A DNA stretch of 64,000 nt from Gammaproteobacteria bacterium (lineage in GTDB: Bacteria; Pseudomonadota; Gammaproteobacteria; Pseudomonadales; Ketobacteraceae). Numbering within the stretch: position 1 is the stretch's first letter; each line of letters starts with the position of its first letter. Made by a program: the position numbers and the translations under genes. Of this stretch, positions 56,256 to 64,000 are shown piece after piece. The stretch lies in contig JABLXQ010000001.1 of NCBI GenBank assembly GCA_013178375.1, forward strand, positions 124,001 through 188,000, read 5' to 3'. The notes below the pieces were generated by a model. That model was given only the letters and a program-made list of their open reading frames with translations, ran no database searches and was not told where the DNA came from.

Positions 56256-57926
56256 ATGAGCGCCGTGCAACCTGTTCCGACCAGTTCCGTTCCGCTGCAG
56301 GATCCTCCCAGGCTCAAGGGCGGGCTGCCGCTGCTGGGCCACATGCTTCCGTTCGCACGCAATCCGTTCCAGTTCATGAAGAAGGTGTCGGACAGCGTCG
56401 GTGAAATCGCGCAGTTCAAGATCTTCAACCAGCGCATGGTGCTGCTCACCGGTGACGAGGCCAGCACCCTGTTCTACCGCTCCAGTGATGAACAGCTGGA
56501 TCAGTCCGCCGCCTATAAACTGATGACGCCGATTTTTGGCGAGGGCATCATTTTTGATGCGCCCATCGAACGCAAGAATGAACAGCTGAAGATGCTGATG
56601 CCTTCGCTGCGCATGGAAGCCATGCGCAACCATTCCGGCAAGATCGTGCAGGAAGTGGAAGACATGATGAGCAAGTGGGGCGACAGCGGCGAAGTGGAAC
56701 TGGTGGAGGAAATGAAACAGCTCACCATCAACACCGCCAGTCACTGCCTGCTGGGACGGGAATTCCGCTACGAGCTTACCCACGAATTTGCCTCGATCTA
56801 TCACGACCTTGAACGGGGCGTTAACGCACTGGCCTACAGCTTTCCCAATCTGCCCATCCCAGCGTTCCGCGCCCGCGACCGGGCACGAATCCGGCTGCAT
56901 AAACTGGTGGGCGACATCGTGCAGAAGCGTGAGCAGCAAAGCGAAAAGCCCACCGACATGTTCCAGATGCTGATCGATGCCCGCTATGAAGATGGCAGCC
57001 GTCTGACCACCAACGAAATCACCGGCATGCTGGTCGGCGCCATCTTTGCCGGCCACCACACCAGCTCCGGCACGGCTGCCTGGGTGCTGCTGGAGCTGCT
57101 CAAGCATCCCAATTATCTGCGCGAGGTTCGCACCGAACTCGACAACCAGCTGGGTTCCGACGGCGCCGTCAGCTTCCAGTCACTGCGCGAAGTGCCGAAG
57201 CTGGAAAATGTGCTGAAGGAAGTACTGCGCCTGCATCCGCCGCTGATCGTGTTGATGCGGCAGGTAGCGGAACCGCTGGTGTACAAGAATTACCGCATCA
57301 ATGTGGGCGACATGGTGTGGGCCGCGCCGCCGGTCACGCATCGCATGTCACACCTGTTTCCCAATCCGGAAGTATTCGATCCGGATCGTTACAACGGCGA
57401 TCGCGCCGAAGACAAAAACCTGATGGCCTACCAGCCTTTCGGCGGCGGCAAGCACAAGTGCTCCGGCAACGCCTTCGCCATGTTTCAGATCAAGGCGATT
57501 TTCTCGGTGCTGCTGCGCAAATATGATTTTGAACTGGTGGACCCGCCCGCCGATTATGTCGATGACTATGGCGAGATGATCGTGCAGCCCAAGTCGCCCT
57601 GCCGTATCCGCTATCGCCGCCGGCCCGAATCGTCGTTCAAAACACGCTATGGTACGGCTGGCCAACCCGCCGGTGCAGCAGCGGGTTGCCCGGTTCATCA
57701 CCAGGCGCCAGAGGTGAAGATTCCCAGCTTCAGCATCAGCATCGATCGCCAGCTGTGTCAGGGCCACTCCATGTGCATGGGTGAAGCGCCGGAGCTGTTC
57801 AAGGTGGACAACACCGGCTTCTCGCACATTCTGCAGGCCTCGCCGGATATGGCGTTGCTGGAAAAAGCCCGGCAGGCCGCGAAGTTCTGCCCCAACCAGG
57901 CCATCAGCATCAAGGTGGATGAATAA
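56256..57926 (+). CDS. CYP51-family cytochrome P450 fused to a 3Fe-4S ferredoxin
   Basis: A 556-residue fusion. The P450 part has the CYP51-type I-helix GAIFAGHHTSSGTAAW, the ExxR (EVLR) and the haem loop FGGGKHKCSG with ligand Cys402. CYP51 removes the 14alpha-methyl of sterols in three oxidation steps. After an Ala/Gly-rich linker (about 450-485) comes a ferredoxin with Cys501-x5-Cys507 and Cys545-Pro, a 3Fe-4S pattern. The same architecture is known from Methylococcus capsulatus CYP51. The ferredoxin would deliver electrons from an unlinked reductase. ATG at 56256 with AGAGGG upstream; followed after 49 bases by the cycloisomerase gene. Confidence 0.92.
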   Translation: MSAVQPVPTSSVPLQDPPRLKGGLPLLGHMLPFARNPFQFMKKVSDSVGEIAQFKIFNQRMVLLTGDEASTLFYRSSDEQLDQSAAYKLMTPIFGEGIIFDAPIERKNEQLKMLMPSLRMEAMRNHSGKIVQEVEDMMSKWGDSGEVELVEEMKQLTINTASHCLLGREFRYELTHEFASIYHDLERGVNALAYSFPNLPIPAFRARDRARIRLHKLVGDIVQKREQQSEKPTDMFQMLIDARYEDGSRLTTNEITGMLVGAIFAGHHTSSGTAAWVLLELLKHPNYLREVRTELDNQLGSDGAVSFQSLREVPKLENVLKEVLRLHPPLIVLMRQVAEPLVYKNYRINVGDMVWAAPPVTHRMSHLFPNPEVFDPDRYNGDRAEDKNLMAYQPFGGGKHKCSGNAFAMFQIKAIFSVLLRKYDFELVDPPADYVDDYGEMIVQPKSPCRIRYRRRPESSFKTRYGTAGQPAGAAAGCPVHHQAPEVKIPSFSISIDRQLCQGHSMCMGEAPELFKVDNTGFSHILQASPDMALLEKARQAAKFCPNQAISIKVDE

Positions 57927-57975
57927 CCGATCCAGCCCGGCCGTTCCCCATAACAACAACGAAAAGGAATGCAGC

Positions 57976-58830
57976 ATGAGTTCGACACAAACCCTGGGCG
58001 GGGCGCGCGCCGTCCCCTCCCGCGCCGGTTCGCCGCGCTGGTTTTCCGCCAATCCGGATCGTGCCTGGGCGGAAAAATTCTTCCTGGTCTACAGCCCCAT
58101 CTGGATGATCCTGATGGGAATCATGATGCCAACCGGCTGGACTCAATCGTTCAGCGATTCCCTGTTGCTGGTGCATGGCATGCTGGTGGCCGCGCCGATT
58201 TTTCTGGTACCGCTGATCCTGCGCCGCCACGCCAATCCCGACCGCCCCTGGTACGACAGCTACTGGTTCAAGGCCAATCTGTATATCGGCCTGTTTGGAT
58301 TTTTTGGAAATTATTTCGGCTCGGAATATTTCTTCGATGTCCTCGGCATGGTGTACAACATGCCCAATGCAACCAGCACGCTGGACGCCAATCTGGTGGG
58401 GCGCGGCGAGCAGCCGGTGCCCGTGATCATGTACCTGTACACGCATGCGTACTTCATTACCTATCACACCACCGCAGTGATCGTGCTGCGCCGCATCATG
58501 ACGGCAGGCATCCCGGCCACGCGCCTGCTGTTTTTGCCGATCGTGTTCGCGGTGGGTTATTTCTGGGCCTGGATGGAAACCAAGGCGATGGCCAATCCGA
58601 TGATGGCCACCAGTTTCTACTACACCAATATGGAAGGGATGCTGGCGTATGGCTCAGCCATTTATGCACTTTATTTCATCGCCAGTTTTCCGATTTACTA
58701 CTATCTGGATGAAAGCGAGTCGAAGCGCTGGGATCTGTTCAAGGTGAGCGCAGCTGGATTGAGCGCGAGCATGCTGACGTTCTATCTGCTGGACGCAGCG
58801 GCCTGGTGGGTGGGATCTATCGGCAGTTGA
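57976..58830 (+). CDS. Cycloeucalenol cycloisomerase (CPI1)-like membrane enzyme
   Basis: A 284-residue integral membrane protein (about eight helices). It matches plant cyclopropylsterol isomerase block by block: NPDRAWAEKFFLVYSPIWM, YWFKANLYIGLFGFFGNYF, YFFDVLGMVYNMP, THAYFITYHT, LRR, YALYFIASFPIYYYLDESES and KRWDLFKVSAAGL. The plant enzyme opens the 9beta,19-cyclopropane ring of cycloeucalenol to obtusifoliol, the substrate of CYP51 in plants. Being directly behind CYP51 makes a joint pathway plausible. Start at 57976 with AGGAA. Identification is by remembered family sequence and needs a search to confirm. Confidence 0.85.
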   Translation: MSSTQTLGGARAVPSRAGSPRWFSANPDRAWAEKFFLVYSPIWMILMGIMMPTGWTQSFSDSLLLVHGMLVAAPIFLVPLILRRHANPDRPWYDSYWFKANLYIGLFGFFGNYFGSEYFFDVLGMVYNMPNATSTLDANLVGRGEQPVPVIMYLYTHAYFITYHTTAVIVLRRIMTAGIPATRLLFLPIVFAVGYFWAWMETKAMANPMMATSFYYTNMEGMLAYGSAIYALYFIASFPIYYYLDESESKRWDLFKVSAAGLSASMLTFYLLDAAAWWVGSIGS

Positions 58831-58914
58831 TTCAGACCAATCATGCTGCGGTACCGGGAGCGCGGCAGAAGTTCGTCGATCGTTAAGACGCCAAGCGATG
58901 CACCTGGAGTCAAT

Positions 58915-58952
58915 ACACACGGCGCCATGTTGATCATGACGCCGTGTTGTAT
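58915..58952. terminator. Strong hairpin after the cycloisomerase gene
   Basis: ACACGGCG (58917-58924) and CGCCGTGT (58940-58947) form an eight-base perfect stem with further ATAC/GTAT pairing and an inner CATG pair. It lies between the cycloisomerase gene and the convergent lipase gene, so may stop transcription both ways. Confidence 0.75.
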
Positions 58953-58970
58953 TTCCGTGTTTATACGTGC

Positions 58971-60218
58971 TTATAGCGGATAGCGCGCCTGCACAAACTT
59001 CACCAGTCCACCGATGCCATTATGTCCCAGCGCAATCAGCTTGTGGGATGCTGTGGAGGGATGCAGACGATCCCAGAACACATAAGTGTCCGCGTTGGTG
59101 CAGCCAGTGCGGCGGGCGTGATCCGTCAAGTAATTGCTGGCGTCGGAATCATCCAGAGCCAGACAGGAATCCGTGGTATTGGTGCGGCCATAGTTAGCAG
59201 GATTGTTGAGCAGATCATCCACCTGCGCCTTGGTGTCATAAATGTTGATATTCAGCGTGACACCATTGGCCGCGTACTGACTCACCAGCTGGTTGCGCAG
59301 CGTCACCAGACGCGCGTTGTAATCCAGGACTTGTGCGCGAATGGCCGCTGCATCCGTGCGGGTGGAATAGGCATCCACAAACGACGGCGCACGATCAAAC
59401 GACGGCAGATTCAACAGCAGAATATGCCGGGCGCCAGAATTGATCAGCTTTGTCAGCGCGCTGGATTCCTTCGCCAGAATCGAATCCACACTGCGGCCGT
59501 AATTCACCAGATCATTGCCGCCGATGAACACGGCGAACAACGTGTTGACAGGCTTATAGTTCGGCGCACTCTGCATATAGGCCAGATAGGAATCCACCTG
59601 CGAATCCACACCGGGAATCACGTAGTAATCATCGGCTGCCGCACCGGCAACAGCCCAGTTGTAATTGGGCAGGTTCAGCGCGTTGGTCAGGTATTCATTC
59701 CATACCCAGCCGTTGGTGAAGTGGCCCAGGAACCACGAGCCTTCATACGGCATCAGATGCTGGCTGCCGCTGTAAAGATTCTGGTCGTCGGACGCGCTGT
59801 CACCAAAAATAGCCACCTTGCTGATCTTCGCCGGTTGGGTGCTGCTCAGATCGTTGCTCCAGATCGTGTAATTCAGGCTGTTCGAGGTGGCACCCGCTGC
59901 CATCCGCATCAGCGGCCGGGCAATACCTTTTTTGGTGAACGCATTCTGACAATAGGATTTCAGCGTGGCCTGCGAAGTATTGGTAAAAAACATATTGGCG
60001 GGATCGTTCATCACCGCATTATTCCACCAGTTGCCTGACAACGTGACGGGCAGCGAGCTGGAGCTGGTTTTAAGCCCCCACTCATAACTGAAATCCGTAT
60101 TCGTGGAAGCGGTACTGGTTTTATAAAAACAGCGTAACAAGGTGGTATCGGCAACGGCGTGGCCTGCTGCCAGTGAAGACAGACCGAAGGCAAGGGCGGC
60201 AAGCGCAGACTTGTACAT
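58971..60218 (-). CDS. Secreted SGNH lipase/thermolabile haemolysin-like phospholipase
   Basis: A signal peptide (about residues 1-23) precedes an SGNH hydrolase: block I GDSASD with Ser141, block II Gly, block III GGND, block V DRLHPS (Asp/His). The N-terminal 130 residues (TLLRCFYKTST...) match the extra domain of Vibrio thermolabile haemolysin-type phospholipases. 415 residues, likely secreted. It would release fatty acids from phospholipids. It converges with the sterol-type operon and is separated by a terminator; a functional link is only a guess. Confidence 0.88.
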   Translation of the reverse strand: MYKSALAALAFGLSSLAAGHAVADTTLLRCFYKTSTASTNTDFSYEWGLKTSSSSLPVTLSGNWWNNAVMNDPANMFFTNTSQATLKSYCQNAFTKKGIARPLMRMAAGATSNSLNYTIWSNDLSSTQPAKISKVAIFGDSASDDQNLYSGSQHLMPYEGSWFLGHFTNGWVWNEYLTNALNLPNYNWAVAGAAADDYYVIPGVDSQVDSYLAYMQSAPNYKPVNTLFAVFIGGNDLVNYGRSVDSILAKESSALTKLINSGARHILLLNLPSFDRAPSFVDAYSTRTDAAAIRAQVLDYNARLVTLRNQLVSQYAANGVTLNINIYDTKAQVDDLLNNPANYGRTNTTDSCLALDDSDASNYLTDHARRTGCTNADTYVFWDRLHPSTASHKLIALGHNGIGGLVKFVQARYPL

Positions 60219-60747
60219 GGTGGAACTCCTGTATCCGAAAATGCGGAAGGTGACGGGCCGGAAGGCTCAGTGTCACGCTAGCATTCATGCCGACAGGATC
60301 GGTAAGACTAAAGACGGATTGACGAAGCCGCTCTTTTTGCGGCTGAATATTTCCAGCGCGATGAGACACTTATCAGTCGCGTGCTGGCAGGTCCGCCACA
60401 CCGTGCAGATTTGGATGAGGACTGCAGGCCCATTCATTCCCAAGCTGAATGACCGACCACGCCATGCGGTCATTCTTTCCTCCCGTGGCCTAACCGGTTT
60501 GAGGAAGGGGGTATATTTCCTATTCCTCTCCAGAAATAGTTACTATTATTTTTTGCTTCATTCTTGGAAAGTCTTAACCGGGAAAGCAGGTTTCACCAAT
60601 CATCATAATGCAGTGGGATGCTTGTCGGCAGTTTAAAAATGTTCGCTCCATTCAGCTATTGATATTGTTGTTAGTAACTGAGTCTAGCCACATTTTTGTT
60701 TGAAGTAGGCAGGTCTATAGCTAACTACTTAAAATGGAGAGGTCGAC
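60219..60747. other. 529-base intergenic region without a supported gene
   Basis: The promoter of the lipase gene must lie at the left edge and that of the PEP-CTERM gene at the right, but no convincing -35/-10 is seen. One inverted repeat, GAATGACCG (60447-60455) with CGGTCATTC (60467-60475), has an 11-base loop and is followed by TTTCC; role unknown. Open frames here lack ribosome sites and coding bias. Confidence 0.6.
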
Positions 60748-61494
60748 ATGATCACTTTGGAAAATCATCTATCAACCAGTGCTGTAAAGCGAAATATACT
60801 ATCCACGACAATGTCGCTTGCATTTTTTGGGGTGGTGATGGTCTCTGCACTGCCGGCGGTCGCGGTACCTGTTATTGACCAATCGGTTATCTATCCCCCA
60901 AGCGGGGGTAGTTCGTCCTACAGCATTTATGAAACGCCAACGAATCAGTATGTCCTTGCGCAAACGTTCACTGCAGGCATTTCTGGTCAACTCACTGCCG
61001 TCAATTTAGGTCTCTTCGACAAGGCTATTGAAGATCTCACCGTCAGTATCCTGGGTACCAGCGGGAGCCTTCCTGACCTGACCAATCCCCTTCTTTCTGG
61101 AACCCTGACACCATCCGACGTTGACAATGATCCATTTTCCCTTGAGACAGTGGATTTTTCCTCGTACCTGTTTGATGTTGTTGCCGGAGAGATGTACGCC
61201 ATAATGCTCGCCAGCACGACGCCATTCCAGCAAGAACATAATTGGACCCGTGGCTCCTTCGACACATTTACCGGCGATGACCTTTCACCGGCCGATCCCT
61301 ATGCAGGCGGTGTTGGATATTACAGTAACAATGGCGGTTCAACCTGGACGCCGCTAACGGATTTCAGCCAGGATTTCAGTTTTCAAACCATCGTTGATCC
61401 AAACCCGGTACCTGAACCAGGATCCATCGGATTCATCGCTGCAGGTCTGGCCTTCTACCGGCTTTTGTCTTCACGTCGGCGTGTGAAGGGCTGA
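60748..61494 (+). CDS. PEP-CTERM-sorted exported protein
   Basis: An N-terminal signal peptide (about 1-40, ending ALPAVAVP) and a C-terminal sorting signal: VPEPGS, a hydrophobic segment (IGFIAAGLAFYRLL) and a basic tail (SSRRRVKG), the PEP-CTERM tripartite pattern recognised by exosortase. The middle is a beta-rich choice-of-anchor-like domain (AQTFTAGISGQLTAVNLGLF, YAIMLAS). 248 residues; SD GGAGAGG. Substrate for exosortase implies an exosortase and exopolysaccharide system elsewhere in the genome. Confidence 0.9.
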   Translation: MITLENHLSTSAVKRNILSTTMSLAFFGVVMVSALPAVAVPVIDQSVIYPPSGGSSSYSIYETPTNQYVLAQTFTAGISGQLTAVNLGLFDKAIEDLTVSILGTSGSLPDLTNPLLSGTLTPSDVDNDPFSLETVDFSSYLFDVVAGEMYAIMLASTTPFQQEHNWTRGSFDTFTGDDLSPADPYAGGVGYYSNNGGSTWTPLTDFSQDFSFQTIVDPNPVPEPGSIGFIAAGLAFYRLLSSRRRVKG

Positions 61495-61509
61495 AGATAA
61501 TAGAGGGGG

Positions 61510-61534
61510 GAAGCAGTCGTTATTCGGCTGCTTC
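61510..61534. terminator. Hairpin after the PEP-CTERM gene
   Basis: GAAGCAG (61510-61516) and CTGCTTC (61528-61534) pair around an 11-base loop just after the stop codon at 61494. No T-run follows, so an intrinsic terminator is only probable. Confidence 0.55.
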
Positions 61535-61961
61535 TTCAAGGATCAAGGACGTGTGGCATAGCTTGATAATTTCTAACGCTATCGTCGGGCTGATCCCGGA
61601 GTTCTTTAGCTTTCCGACAAGTATGCGCCACTATTTTTGATGGGGAAGATTGCAAGCGTCTTGAATGGGCGGGGAGCGAACCTTCATAGATTCATCCATC
61701 CAATTTGACAATGGGAAAAGACAGACATTCAAATGTTGCCTATCCCTTGTAGGTGCTCAGCCACTGCCAATAGCGAGACCAAACAGTACCTGAAAGACTC
61801 ATTGATAAGTGGTTGACATCCAGAACTAACTGAGTAAAGTGAACTAGGTTGTTATTTGACCATGTGATTGCCCGACTGGTATCTATATCTCTGGCGGAAA
61901 TCCAAAGGCGCTAACAAAAATACTTTCAATCATAATTTCGATCAAATATTTGGGGAAATAG
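61535..61961. other. Intergenic region without a supported gene
   Basis: The 427 bases before the next start are moderately AT-rich. They must carry the promoter of the gene at 61962, but I see no clear -35/-10, operator or coding stretch. A GGGG AAATAG element lies immediately before the ATG. Confidence 0.5.
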
Positions 61962-63659
61962 ATGAGCCTGCAGCACATTACGCTTTTATTTTTTTGCATG
62001 TTTTCCCTTTCCAATATTGCTCAAGCAGCTATCACTATCAATGACGGTAATGAACATACTGTCGAATATCTGACAGAATCTATGGTAGTCAGCACCAACA
62101 GCAGTGTGACGCTTTTAGATGGATACGTTGAGGCTATGCCGGCAGGAACGGTATTTGGCAACAGTGCCATGACCGTCAACGATTCAGAGATCACCATTCT
62201 GGATGGTTACTACAAGGGCAGCGACGAAGTTGATAGCAACTGGGGTGGCCATGGCAATAAGTTTTTCAACGCAATCTATACCATCAAAGGCGGTAGCTTT
62301 GTTGGAGGCAATTCTCTGAATGTTGTTAATGGCAGGGGCATTAGTAGTTATGGAGGATATGGCCTTATTGAAGGCGGCGATTTCAACGGCGGTGTGGTGA
62401 GTCCTACGGCGCAATTCGGAGGCCAAGCCGCGAATTTTAACGGCGTTACTAATGGAACAACGCAGGTCACTATTACCGGTGGCCAATTTATCGCTACTGG
62501 TGATCCCCAGCATAGGGCGACTGCTATCAGTGTTGCGAGTGGTCGTTATTACATAAAAGGCGGCAGCTATACGGGGGCATGGAACTCCGCATTGTACGTT
62601 GGCTCACATACCGAGACTCACATCTATGGAGGACAGTTTTCTGTTCAGAACGGCATCGACAGCATTGCAATGTCGGCTCCAGATGCCAAACTATATATCT
62701 ATGGCAAGAACATAACCGTCGCCCCCGACTCTGCCCGTCATGCCGTTATCAGCGGGACATTGCGTGATGGTTCCGAGTTCAATTGGGGAGTGTATTCGTA
62801 CGACGGGTTTGAAGGGCATGTATTCATTGTTGACAAATATACAGATCTGAAAATTGAACAGACATCCAGTAACGCAGCCACAGCACCACATGCTGAGCTC
62901 CCGGTTCAGTTTCTTCTTTCTAATGTGGGTGCGGAAGTGGCACCTGATACCCGAATGGAGCTAACGCTTCCTGCCACGCTTGACTGGAATCCTGCAACCT
63001 CCAGCCCCACATGTAAAATGATGATCCAGAACGAAGAACGCAATATTGTTTGTTCCATCGGCGCACTTGAGCCTACGAACGCTGCCAGTGTTGGCATAGC
63101 CTTGACGAGTGTTGATCAGCAGGTAGCTGCTGGTAATTTAGCTGCCAAGGTTATTGCGACGGCTGGCGAGCTCAACCAGCAAGACAATACGGTGAATGTC
63201 GCTTACGACTTCAGTCCAGAAAGTGATCTGGCAGTTCGATTGATCGGTAATAACGGTAAATGGAATAAAGAGACTGGCGAAATCCGCTACCAGATTAGTG
63301 TGGAGAACCAGGGTGATATGGCGGTAACCAATGTCTCCTTGCAGAATCTCCTGCCGTCGGCGGTTACATTCGCCAGCATGGATCAGAACGGCTCTTGCAC
63401 GTATGTGACAAGTCAAGTCACCTGTGCCTTGGGTGACATCGGCGCTGGTGAAATCTGGGTCGCAAATGTTGTAGTCACGACGAGCAATCCCAACAAGATG
63501 CTATTTACTGCAGCAGTAGCCACAGACACTCGGGATTTGGACCTAGCTAACAATAACGTTGAGAAGAAATTTGGTGGCAGTCTGGCGTTTACGTTCCTCT
63601 CCTTCTTGGCGTTTGCATTATTGCGCGTGAGAACTGAGCGTGGCCAAGCGCACCACTGA
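61962..63659 (+). CDS. Secreted DUF11/beta-helix protein with GlyGly-CTERM-like tail
   Basis: A signal peptide (about residues 1-23, ending AQAA) precedes Gly-rich repeated strands (IKGGSFVGGN, IEGGDFNGG, ITGGQFIATG, IKGGSYTGAW, IYGGQFSVQ) that look like a right-handed beta-helix, spaced about 25-30 residues apart. Two DUF11 conserved-repeat domains follow (about 300-410 and 420-530, the latter with SVENQGDMAVTNVSLQNLLP). The C-terminus FGGSLAFTFLSFLAFALLRVRTERGQ has the Gly-Gly, hydrophobic helix and basic tail of GlyGly-CTERM/rhombosortase substrates. Cell-surface protein of unknown ligand. Confidence 0.82.
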   Translation: MSLQHITLLFFCMFSLSNIAQAAITINDGNEHTVEYLTESMVVSTNSSVTLLDGYVEAMPAGTVFGNSAMTVNDSEITILDGYYKGSDEVDSNWGGHGNKFFNAIYTIKGGSFVGGNSLNVVNGRGISSYGGYGLIEGGDFNGGVVSPTAQFGGQAANFNGVTNGTTQVTITGGQFIATGDPQHRATAISVASGRYYIKGGSYTGAWNSALYVGSHTETHIYGGQFSVQNGIDSIAMSAPDAKLYIYGKNITVAPDSARHAVISGTLRDGSEFNWGVYSYDGFEGHVFIVDKYTDLKIEQTSSNAATAPHAELPVQFLLSNVGAEVAPDTRMELTLPATLDWNPATSSPTCKMMIQNEERNIVCSIGALEPTNAASVGIALTSVDQQVAAGNLAAKVIATAGELNQQDNTVNVAYDFSPESDLAVRLIGNNGKWNKETGEIRYQISVENQGDMAVTNVSLQNLLPSAVTFASMDQNGSCTYVTSQVTCALGDIGAGEIWVANVVVTTSNPNKMLFTAAVATDTRDLDLANNNVEKKFGGSLAFTFLSFLAFALLRVRTERGQAHH

Positions 63660-63816
63660 AGCCAAACTCGACCAGCTCGACACTCTGGATTTCTCCAGCA
63701 ATGATCCCGTTGCATTGGTTGCACTGAAGAAGGCCATATTGGATAAGAACAACCATGTGGCCGCCAAAGCTCAGGTTCCCGATCCAGGTACCTTCTCGAA
63801 GGTGCGCAATTGCTGA
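63640..63816 (+). pseudogene. Truncated small-protein fragment, possibly a HEAT-repeat protein start
   Basis: A GTG-started frame overlapping the end of the previous gene reads VAKRTTEAKLDQLDTLDFSS and then NDPVALVALKKAILDKNNHV, which looks like the first repeat of HEAT-type proteins, before it switches to unrelated PDPGTFSKVRNC and stops after 58 codons. The intact start and abrupt loss of similarity suggest a decayed gene. Family assignment is weak. Confidence 0.35.
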
Positions 63817-64000
63817 GTTGTACTCGCTCTGTCAATTGAACGTGTACTTCCCCTTCCAGCTGGAAAAGACGATGCCCGAAGATGCTTCAATGTCTCCTTC
63901 GGCTCAAAAGCTCCCATTCAAAAATATCCCACCCAGAATACCGTCTCAATTCGCAAAGCGGATTGCTATTAAGCGACCAGCCCAATCAATTCGAATCACA
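63817..64000. other. Right edge, nothing recognised
   Basis: No coding region, repeat or structure is supported in the last 184 bases; any gene here may begin beyond the window. Confidence 0.4.

Noticed and set aside
60142-60636. 164-codon plus-strand frame in the lipase/PEP-CTERM intergenic region
   Set aside because: Overlaps the lipase start antisense, has no ribosome site or recognisable domain, and its composition changes along the frame.

Overview
The window looks like a chromosomal segment of a Gammaproteobacterium. The backbone is GC-rich and carries Gram-negative lipoproteins, a Che-type chemosensory operon, YbaK, YjdM, GlcG-like and PEP-CTERM/GlyGly-CTERM proteins. The genus cannot be fixed from sequence alone, and no rRNA, tRNA, integrase or CRISPR array was seen.

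Positions 1-24.2 kb are an accessory, defence-type region. A partial excisionase-like antitoxin gene (1-230) is followed by a six-copy, 20-21 bp-period direct repeat, a hypothetical gene, a DUF3800 gene and the C-terminal half of a RhuM-Fic protein. From about 3.3 to 18.2 kb lies a visibly AT-richer island. It encodes a complete DNA phosphorothioation system: dndBCDE on the minus strand, without dndA, and the dptFGH restriction genes on the plus strand. The plus-strand operon continues into a small membrane protein and a second DGQHR-domain (DndB-like) protein. The two operons meet tail to tail with one base between them. To the right is a field of decayed genes: two Fic remnants, a hipA broken by deletion and frameshift behind an intact hipB with palindromic operators at a 50 bp pitch, a DUF1016/YhcG remnant, and a decayed copy of part of the neighbouring FdhF/YdeP-like molybdopterin oxidoreductase.

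Positions 24.2-30 kb carry ordinary housekeeping and accessory genes (2H phosphoesterase, ABM monooxygenase, CobW-family GTPase, lipoprotein hydrolase, epimerase, GNAT, PF10118, YjdM). Positions 30-39.8 kb form one minus-strand signalling operon: STAS, CheA, MCP, CheW, CheR, REC-EAL and a large hybrid kinase. There is no CheB or CheY, so the pathway probably feeds into cyclic-di-GMP turnover rather than a flagellar switch. Positions 40-48.3 kb hold a large lipoprotein, a FixJ-like regulator, a class II aldolase, cytochrome b561, a membrane-bound PAS kinase and YbaK.

Positions 48.4-58.8 kb are the most interesting part, an apparent sterol-modification locus. A TetR gene is divergent from a CYP51-type P450 fused to a 3Fe-4S ferredoxin. 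Directly behind that is a homologue of the plant enzyme cycloeucalenol cycloisomerase (CPI1). On the other side a minus-strand operon encodes a GMC oxidoreductase, an aldehyde dehydrogenase, a sterol-desaturase/C4-methyl-oxidase family protein, an NSDHL/ERG26-like 3beta-hydroxysteroid dehydrogenase/decarboxylase and a second epimerase-type reductase. Together these could demethylate C-14, open a 9,19-cyclopropane ring and oxidise/decarboxylate C-4, i.e. remodel cycloartenol-type (algal or plant) sterols. No squalene epoxidase or oxidosqualene cyclase is in the window, so uptake of exogenous sterols is as likely as synthesis.

Positions 58.9-64 kb hold a secreted SGNH/thermolabile-haemolysin-like lipase, a PEP-CTERM protein, a secreted DUF11 protein with a GlyGly-CTERM-like tail, and a truncated gene fragment at the right end.
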